Assembly (NCBI GenBank): GCA_025924435.1
Contig: JAICIL010000147.1
Coordinates: 1 to 10,612 of the forward strand
Direction: 5' to 3'
Source: Chloroflexia bacterium
GTDB lineage: Bacteria; Chloroflexota; Chloroflexia; Thermomicrobiales; JALYUS01
DNA: 10,612 bases
This document shows, piece by piece, positions 5,941-10,612 of the stretch (positions within the stretch are counted from its first letter, which is position 1; each line of letters opens with the position of its first letter). The notes below the pieces were generated by a model. The model did no database searches and had not been told where the DNA came from. It saw only the letters and a program-made list of their open reading frames with translations. The position numbers and the translations under genes were made by a program.

Positions 5941-6363
5941 GTGGATTGGAAACTGGAACTCATTGTGCTTCCCGTCGCGGACGTGGACCGCGCCAAGACC
6001 TTCTATATCGAAAAGGTCGGCTTTCATCTGGACGTTGACCACCGCGCCGGCGACGAATTTCGCGTCGTCCAGCTGACGCCGCCGGGCTCGGCGTGCTCGA
6101 TCAGCATCGGGACGGGGATTACCGACGCTGCGCCAGGTTCCGTCCGGGGCTTGCACCTCGTCGTCTCCGACATCCTCGCGGCGCGTGCCGAACTCGTTGA
6201 ACGGGGAACCAACATCGGCGAGATCTTCCACTTCGGGGAGGGCGGTCAGGCGCCGGGGCCGGATCCCGAACGCCGCGACTACAACTCATTTCTCCCCTTC
6301 AGTGATCCCGACGGCAACAGTTGGCTGATCCAGGAGATCAAGCGAACGGAGCCTAAAGCATGA
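5941..6363 (+). CDS. VOC-superfamily (glyoxalase/bleomycin-resistance-like) protein
   Basis: A 140-aa single-module vicinal oxygen chelate protein starting at GTG 5941, with AGGAGG about 8 bases upstream. The first beta-alpha unit reads LELIVLPVADVDRAKTFY; GSVRGLHLVVSDI opens the second beta-alpha half; FSDPDGNSWLIQEI is the classic closing strand. VQLTPPGSACSISIGTGI is common in the actinobacterial and chloroflexal relatives. The first-strand metal-ligand His is replaced by a hydrophobic residue, so metal use is uncertain. Family members include glyoxalases, extradiol dioxygenases and antibiotic-binding proteins; the exact role cannot be read here. Its stop overlaps the ATG of a short SDR-tail frame (ATGA at 6360-6363), and 50-bp direct repeats bracket the gene, suggesting it arrived by duplication or insertion between the SDR and sigma genes. 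Confidence 0.88.
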   Translation: MDWKLELIVLPVADVDRAKTFYIEKVGFHLDVDHRAGDEFRVVQLTPPGSACSISIGTGITDAAPGSVRGLHLVVSDILAARAELVERGTNIGEIFHFGEGGQAPGPDPERRDYNSFLPFSDPDGNSWLIQEIKRTEPKA

Positions 6364-6407
6364 CCGGGACGATCGCGAACGTGACATGCGGACCGGTGCT
6401 CGGATGA
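6358..6407 (+). repeat. direct repeat copy B (downstream of the VOC gene)
   Basis: Second copy of the 50-base SDR 3' end, 503 bases from copy A. The differences are one base each in two codons and two bases each in two others. Similarity does not visibly extend beyond either side. Confidence 0.9.
6360..6407 (+). pseudogene. SDR C-terminal remnant / 15-residue coupling frame
   Basis: A 16-codon open frame, ATG 6360 to TGA 6407, encodes MTGTIANVTCGPVLG. It matches the final 15 residues of the SDR (MTGTMANVTCGLVLR) at 12 of 15. It overlaps the VOC stop by ATGA at its start and the sigma factor ATG by ATGA at its end, so ribosomes leaving the VOC gene could pass through it to the sigma start. 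It is most likely the relic of a second SDR gene, or of the original SDR end before the VOC gene was inserted. Whether the peptide is made is unknown. Confidence 0.7.
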
Positions 6408-7384
6408 CGACGGATCGCTCCGACGCGATCGCGGCGGCGATCGCCGGTGAGCAGTCGGCGTTTGCGGCGCTCGCCGAGCGCCATCGGCGCGAATTGCACG
6501 TCCACTGCTATCGGATGCTCGCCTCGTTCGACGAGGCGGAGGACGCCGTGCAGGAGACGTTCCTGCGCGCGTGGCGCGGCCGCGACCGCTTCGACGGCGG
6601 CGCATTGTTCCGCGCGTGGCTCTACCGCATCGCCACGAATGTCTGTCTCGACCTGCTCCGGCGGCAATCCCGCCGCCTGACGACGGTGCACTCCTTCGCC
6701 GACGTGCCGTGGCTCCAGCCGTACCCGGACCGATTGCTGGACGAGATTGCGCCGAGCGACGACCAGCCGGACGCGGTCGTCGTCGAGCGGGAGACGATCG
6801 CGCTCGCTTTCCTCGCCACCATGCAGGCCCTGCCGCCGAGGCAGCGCGCGGCGTTGATCGCCCGCGACGTGCTCGGCTGGCCGGCCAGCGAGACGGCGTC
6901 CCTGCTCGAGACGAGCGTCGCCGCGGCGAACAGTGCGCTCCAGCGCGCGCGCGCGACGATGCAGGGGTACCTGCCGGCGCGGCGCGCGGAGTGGACCGCC
7001 GGGGAACCGAACGCCGAGGAGCGGGCGCTGCTCGCGCGGTTCATCGCCGCGCACGAGCGGTGCGACGCCGCCGCCGCCATCGCCATCGCGGCGGAGGAGA
7101 TCCGCGTCACGATGCCGCCGAACCCGTTCCGCTTCGAGGGGATCGCGGCGATCGCGGCGCTCCTCGAGCGCGCGTTCGGGGAGGAGAGGGACGGCGATTG
7201 GCGCCTCATGCCGACACGCGCCAACCGGATGCCGGCGGCGGCGAGCTATCTCCGGCGACCGGGCGATTCGGCGTTCCGGGCGTTCAAGCTCGATGTCCTG
7301 CGCATCGAGGGCGGCGCCATCGCGGAGATCACGACATTCGGCGCCGGGCTGTTCCCGGCCTTCGGCCTGCCCCCGACACGCTGA
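6404..7384 (+). CDS. ECF sigma factor, SigX5/TIGR02960-like, with SnoaL-like C-terminal domain
   Basis: A 326-aa ECF-type RNA polymerase sigma factor. Region 2 spans about residues 18-90 (HRRELHVHCYRMLASFDEAE, DAVQETFLRAWR, FRAWLYRIATNVCLD), and PWLQPYPDRLLDE (102-114) is characteristic of the TIGR02960/SigX5-type group. Region 4 (about 135-190) has LPPRQRAALIARDVLGW and SVAAANSALQRARA, the promoter-recognition helix-turn-helix. Residues about 205-320 form a SnoaL/NTF2-like domain, which in such sigma factors replaces or supplements an anti-sigma factor and may sense a ligand. No anti-sigma gene is next to it. I start at ATG 6404, which overlaps the remnant stop (ATGA) and lacks its own Shine-Dalgarno, pointing to translational coupling; ATG 6386 is also in frame but without a ribosome site. 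It probably directs a small regulon that may include its own operon. Confidence 0.9.
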   Translation: MTTDRSDAIAAAIAGEQSAFAALAERHRRELHVHCYRMLASFDEAEDAVQETFLRAWRGRDRFDGGALFRAWLYRIATNVCLDLLRRQSRRLTTVHSFADVPWLQPYPDRLLDEIAPSDDQPDAVVVERETIALAFLATMQALPPRQRAALIARDVLGWPASETASLLETSVAAANSALQRARATMQGYLPARRAEWTAGEPNAEERALLARFIAAHERCDAAAAIAIAAEEIRVTMPPNPFRFEGIAAIAALLERAFGEERDGDWRLMPTRANRMPAAASYLRRPGDSAFRAFKLDVLRIEGGAIAEITTFGAGLFPAFGLPPTR

Positions 7385-7432
7385 ATACGAGCGGCCGGCG
7401 GACCCGATAGAAGCCTACGCGCGACATTCGCA

Positions 7433-7453
7433 CCCCGCCGCAATCCGACGGGG
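7433..7453. terminator. possible bidirectional terminator hairpin
   Basis: Between the convergent sigma factor and histidine kinase genes, CCCCG (7433-7437) pairs with CGGGG (7449-7453), then a C/A mismatch and two further pairs enclose the loop CAATC. No clear T tract follows on either strand, so function is uncertain; the position between convergent genes is the main support. The remainder of 7385-7464 shows nothing else. Confidence 0.35.
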
Positions 7454-7464
7454 CAAAATTGCGA

Positions 7465-10400
7465 TCATGCGGACGCGCACATGGCGGCGGGGGCGGGGGC
7501 GATCAGGCGGCGCATGGCGCGCTCGACATCCGCGTAGGCGTCTCGGATGCCGTCAACGCGCACCGGCGCGCCGTCCAGCAGGCCCGCCGCGCTCCGCTGT
7601 TCCAGCGCCTCGCACAGCCCGGCGAGGGCGGTCGCGCCGAAGAGGGCACTGGTGGATTTCATCGTGTGCGCGGCGGCCTGGAGCGCGCCCGCGTTCCCCC
7701 GGTCGAGGGCGTCGCGCATCGCGACCAGGAGGCGCGGCGCGTCGTCGAGGTAGCAGGCGATCAGGCCCGCCAAGCCGTCCTCCCCCTCATCGCCGACGAT
7801 CGCGCGGATATCGTCGAGCGTCGCGGCATCGAGGGGCGTGTCGAGCGAGTCGCCGCCCGCCGCATCCGGCATCCGCTCGACGCCGCTTGCGGCGGGAATT
7901 GGGCGCGCGCGCGTCAGGGCCTCCACCAACACGGCGACCTGCACCGGCTTGGTGACGTAGTCGTCCATCCCCGCGTTCAGGCACTTCTCGCGGTCGCCCT
8001 GCATCGCGTCGGCGGTCATCGCGATGATGAAGGGGCGCGCGGCGCGCGGCCAGCGCCGGCAGATGCGGCGCGTCGCCTCGAGGCCGTCCATCTCCGGCAT
8101 CTGCACGTCCATCAGGATGACATCATACGGTTGCCGTTCGAGCGCCTGGATCGCCTCCAGGCCATTCCCCGCGACATCGGGGCGGTAGCCCATCTTCGTC
8201 AGCAACTGGACGGCGAGTTTCTGGTTCACCATGTTGTCTTCGGCGATCAGGATGCGCAGCGGCAGGCGCTCCGCGAGATGCATGTCGAGGCGTTGCGCCG
8301 GGGCGAGCGGGGCCGAATTCCGCGGCAGGGCGTCGAAGATGCCCATCAGCACGTCGTGCAACTGCGATTGCTTGATCGGCTTGGCGAGGAAGGCGGCGAA
8401 ATGCGCCTGATCGCCCTGCTCCCGCCGCCCCATCGAGGTGAGCATGACGAGCGGGAGCGCCGCCGCGTCGCGGTGGGCGCGGATCGCCGCCGCGAGCGCG
8501 ACGCCGTCCATGTCGGGCATCTGCATGTCGAGGATCGCGATATCGAAGGGGTCGCCGCGCCGGATCCACTCCAGCGCCGTCGCGCCCTCCGCCGCGCTCC
8601 TGGCCCGCATGCCCCAGTTCTGCGCCTGCACGGTGAGGATGCGGCGGTTCGTCTCGTTGTCGTCCACGATCAGGATGCGCCGGCCGGCGAGCGACGGCTG
8701 CGCGCTCCGCTGCCAGACGCGCGCCTGCGTCGGCATGGAGGCGGCGGTGATCGTGAAGAAGAAGGTCGAGCCCGCGCCCGGCGTGCTCTCCACCCACATC
8801 GTGCCGTCCATCAACTCCGCGAGCCGCTTCGAGATCGCCAGGCCGAGGCCAGTGCCGCCGTACATGCGCGTCGTCGAGGAATCTACCTGGCTGAAGGATT
8901 TGAAGAGGCGGTCCGTCCGCTCCGCCGGGATGCCGATGCCGGTGTCTCGCACGGCGAAACGCACCTCATGCCGCCGATCCATCACCACACGGGAGGAGAC
9001 GGAGACGACGACCTCGCCCGTCGCGGTGAACTTGATCGCGTTGCCGATCAGGTTGACGAGCACCTGCCGCAGCCGCGTCACATCGCCGACGAGCGTCCCC
9101 GGTACACCGTCGTCAATGAGGTAGGCGAGATCGAGATTCTTCTCGGCGGCGCGCGTGGCGAGCAGATCGAGCGCGTCCTCCACGCAGTCGCGCAGGTCGA
9201 AGGGTTGCTCCTCCAGATCGAGGCTGCCCGATTCGATCTTCGAGAAGTCGAGGATGTCGTTGATGATCGTCAGCAAGGCGTCGCCGCTGGTGCGGATCGT
9301 CTCGGCATACTCCTGCTGCTCGGGCGTCAGCGGCGTGTCGAGCAGCAGGCCGGTCATGCCGATCACGCCATTCATCGGCGTGCGGATTTCGTGGCTCATG
9401 TTGGCGAGGAACTGGCTCTTGGCGCGGTTGGCGGCGTCCGCCGCTTCCTTCGCGGCGCGCAGTTCGGCCTCCGCCCGCTTCTCCTCCGTGATGTCGCGGA
9501 TGATGTTGAGGGCCGCCGTGCGCCCGTCGTACTCGACCACGGACGTGCTGACGACGATGTTAATCAGCCGCCCGTCCTTGCAGCGATGCACCGTCTCGAA
9601 GACGCGGAGATCCTCGAGCACCCGCTGGACGCGCTGCGCGGTTGCCGCCGGGTCGAGCGAGAGGCGAAGGAGGCTCATGCCCACGAATTCATCGGCGCTG
9701 TATCCGTATGCGTCGCACGCCTTCGGGTTGACCGCGAGAATATCGAGGGAGTGCGCGTCGAAGATCATAATCACGTCGTTCGCGCTCTCGAACAGCGCCC
9801 GATAACTCGATTCCGAGGCGCGCAGCGCCTCTTCCATCCGCTTGCGCTCGGTGATGTCCCGGACGATGGCGCTGTAGAAGATCGCGCCCCCGGATTGCCA
9901 GGTGCCGAGGGAAAGTTCCAGCGGGAACTCGCTGCCGTCCTGCCGCAGCCCGTGCAACTCGACGGTGCGCCCGATGACGCGGGCTTCGCCGGTGGCGGTC
10001 ATCCGCGCGATCCCCTGCCGGTGGGCGTCTTGGTAGCGCGCCGGCATGAGGGTGGTGAGCGATGCGCCGAGAATGTCCTCTTTTCCATAGCCGAACATCG
10101 TCTGCGCGGCGGTATTCCAGAAGGTGATCGTGCCGCTACTGTCCGTCGTGATGATCGCGTCGTTCGCGGACTGCGTGAGCGAGCGGTAGCGCAACTCCGA
10201 CACGCGCAGGGCATCTTCCGTCCGATTGCGCTCCGTCACATCATTGGCGAGGACGAGCCGGGCCGGCCGGCCGCCGAAGACGATGCTACTGGCGACCGTC
10301 TCCACCGCGATCAGCGTCCCGTCCTTCTTGCGGTGCTGCCATTCGCTGACCGCGCGATCGTCCGCGCGCGCCGGCAACTGCGCGAGGAGGCGCGCGAAGT

Positions 10401-10612
10401 CGTCCGGCGGGCGGATATCCGCGAGCGTCATCCGCAGGAACTCGTCGCGGCGGTAGCCGTAATGCGCGACCGCCGCGGCATTGACGGCGAGAAAGGCGAG
10501 CGTTTCGCGGTCGTAGACCCACATCGGGTTCGGGTTGCCCTCGAACAGGAGGCGGTATTGCTCCGCCGCTTCCTGCAGGGCGCTCGCGGCGTTGCGCCGC
10601 TCGGTGATGTCC
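7465..10612 (-). CDS. hybrid sensor histidine kinase, multi-PAS/HisKA/HATPase/REC/REC/HPt (N-terminus outside window)
   Basis: 1048 visible residues read from 10611 down to TGA 7467-7465; the frame is open to the window edge and begins in DITER, the end of an earlier PAS/PAC unit, so an internal Met at 10524 is not the start. Order (visible numbering): three PAS domains (about 20-130, 135-258, 262-378), each ending in D(V/I)TE; HisKA with H407 in [14 protein letters not shown]; HATPase (about 510-625) with [17 protein letters not shown] and [12 protein letters not shown]1 with D695 in [11 protein letters not shown] and K744; REC2 with D835 in [11 protein letters not shown] and K888; HPt with H982 in [13 protein letters not shown]. 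All phosphotransfer residues are present, so a four-step His-Asp-His-Asp relay is possible, with two receivers. No transmembrane segment is visible in the part seen, so it may be cytoplasmic and sense redox, light or a ligand by PAS. A separate output regulator must lie elsewhere. It is convergent with the sigma factor gene. Confidence 0.95.
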   Translation of the reverse strand, partial: DITERRNAASALQEAAEQYRLLFEGNPNPMWVYDRETLAFLAVNAAAVAHYGYRRDEFLRMTLADIRPPDDFARLLAQLPARADDRAVSEWQHRKKDGTLIAVETVASSIVFGGRPARLVLANDVTERNRTEDALRVSELRYRSLTQSANDAIITTDSSGTITFWNTAAQTMFGYGKEDILGASLTTLMPARYQDAHRQGIARMTATGEARVIGRTVELHGLRQDGSEFPLELSLGTWQSGGAIFYSAIVRDITERKRMEEALRASESSYRALFESANDVIMIFDAHSLDILAVNPKACDAYGYSADEFVGMSLLRLSLDPAATAQRVQRVLEDLRVFETVHRCKDGRLINIVVSTSVVEYDGRTAALNIIRDITEEKRAEAELRAAKEAADAANRAKSQFLANMSHEIRTPMNGVIGMTGLLLDTPLTPEQQEYAETIRTSGDALLTIINDILDFSKIESGSLDLEEQPFDLRDCVEDALDLLATRAAEKNLDLAYLIDDGVPGTLVGDVTRLRQVLVNLIGNAIKFTATGEVVVSVSSRVVMDRRHEVRFAVRDTGIGIPAERTDRLFKSFSQVDSSTTRMYGGTGLGLAISKRLAELMDGTMWVESTPGAGSTFFFTITAASMPTQARVWQRSAQPSLAGRRILIVDDNETNRRILTVQAQNWGMRARSAAEGATALEWIRRGDPFDIAILDMQMPDMDGVALAAAIRAHRDAAALPLVMLTSMGRREQGDQAHFAAFLAKPIKQSQLHDVLMGIFDALPRNSAPLAPAQRLDMHLAERLPLRILIAEDNMVNQKLAVQLLTKMGYRPDVAGNGLEAIQALERQPYDVILMDVQMPEMDGLEATRRICRRWPRAARPFIIAMTADAMQGDREKCLNAGMDDYVTKPVQVAVLVEALTRARPIPAASGVERMPDAAGGDSLDTPLDAATLDDIRAIVGDEGEDGLAGLIACYLDDAPRLLVAMRDALDRGNAGALQAAAHTMKSTSALFGATALAGLCEALEQRSAAGLLDGAPVRVDGIRDAYADVERAMRRLIAPAPAAMCASA

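Noticed and set aside
4762..6231. A 489-codon minus-strand open frame opposite the TPP, SDR and VOC genes
   Set aside because: No family resemblance; it crosses gene borders of three well-supported plus-strand genes.
1..10612. CRISPR array, tRNA, rRNA, insertion sequence or attachment site
   Set aside because: No regularly spaced repeats, transposase-like frames, terminal inverted repeats or tRNA-like cloverleaf could be recognised by eye; the Fe-S nuclease tail at the left edge is not enough to suggest Cas4.

Overview
The window is GC-rich, with strongly G/C-ending codons, clear Shine-Dalgarno sites and dense gene packing. A TIGR02960/SigX5-like sigma factor, a luciferase-like (LLM) oxidoreductase, DoxX, a VOC protein and a VapBC-type module would suit a soil or thermophilic Chloroflexota (Thermomicrobia/Sphaerobacter-like) or an actinobacterial relative. 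This is inference only: there is no rRNA or phylogenetic marker here.

Layout. 1-126: C-terminal end of a PD-(D/E)XK nuclease/helicase-type protein with an Fe-S cysteine cluster (+). 296-962: a decayed VapB-VapC toxin-antitoxin pair (+); the toxin is broken by two small deletions. 973-1407 (-): an OsmC-family protein whose frame is interrupted by an in-frame TGA exactly where the second conserved Cys should be. A hairpin with a GGUC apical loop follows that TGA, and the family's C-terminal strand resumes after it. I read this as a selenocysteine-containing OsmC protein of 144 aa, the most notable item in the window. 1510-1541: terminator hairpin. 1579-2088 (-): DoxX membrane protein. 2270-4936 (+): LLM flavin-dependent oxidoreductase, then an acetolactate-synthase-like TPP enzyme, probably an operon. 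5116-7384 (+): an SDR-fold protein lacking the catalytic Tyr/Lys, a VOC protein, a 16-codon near-copy of the SDR 3' end, and an ECF sigma factor with a SnoaL-like C-terminal domain, the last three joined by ATGA overlaps. 7465-10612 (-): a large hybrid sensor histidine kinase (PAS x3, HisKA, HATPase, REC, REC, HPt) whose N-terminus lies outside the window.

How the genes may work together. OsmC and DoxX lie in tandem on the minus strand and both families are linked to thiol/oxidative stress, although a terminator hairpin separates them. The LLM and TPP genes look like a small catabolic operon. The SDR/VOC/sigma block looks like an auxiliary redox or resistance cluster whose sigma factor is made by translational coupling. 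The 50-bp direct repeats on either side of the VOC gene suggest that a duplication or insertion built this block.
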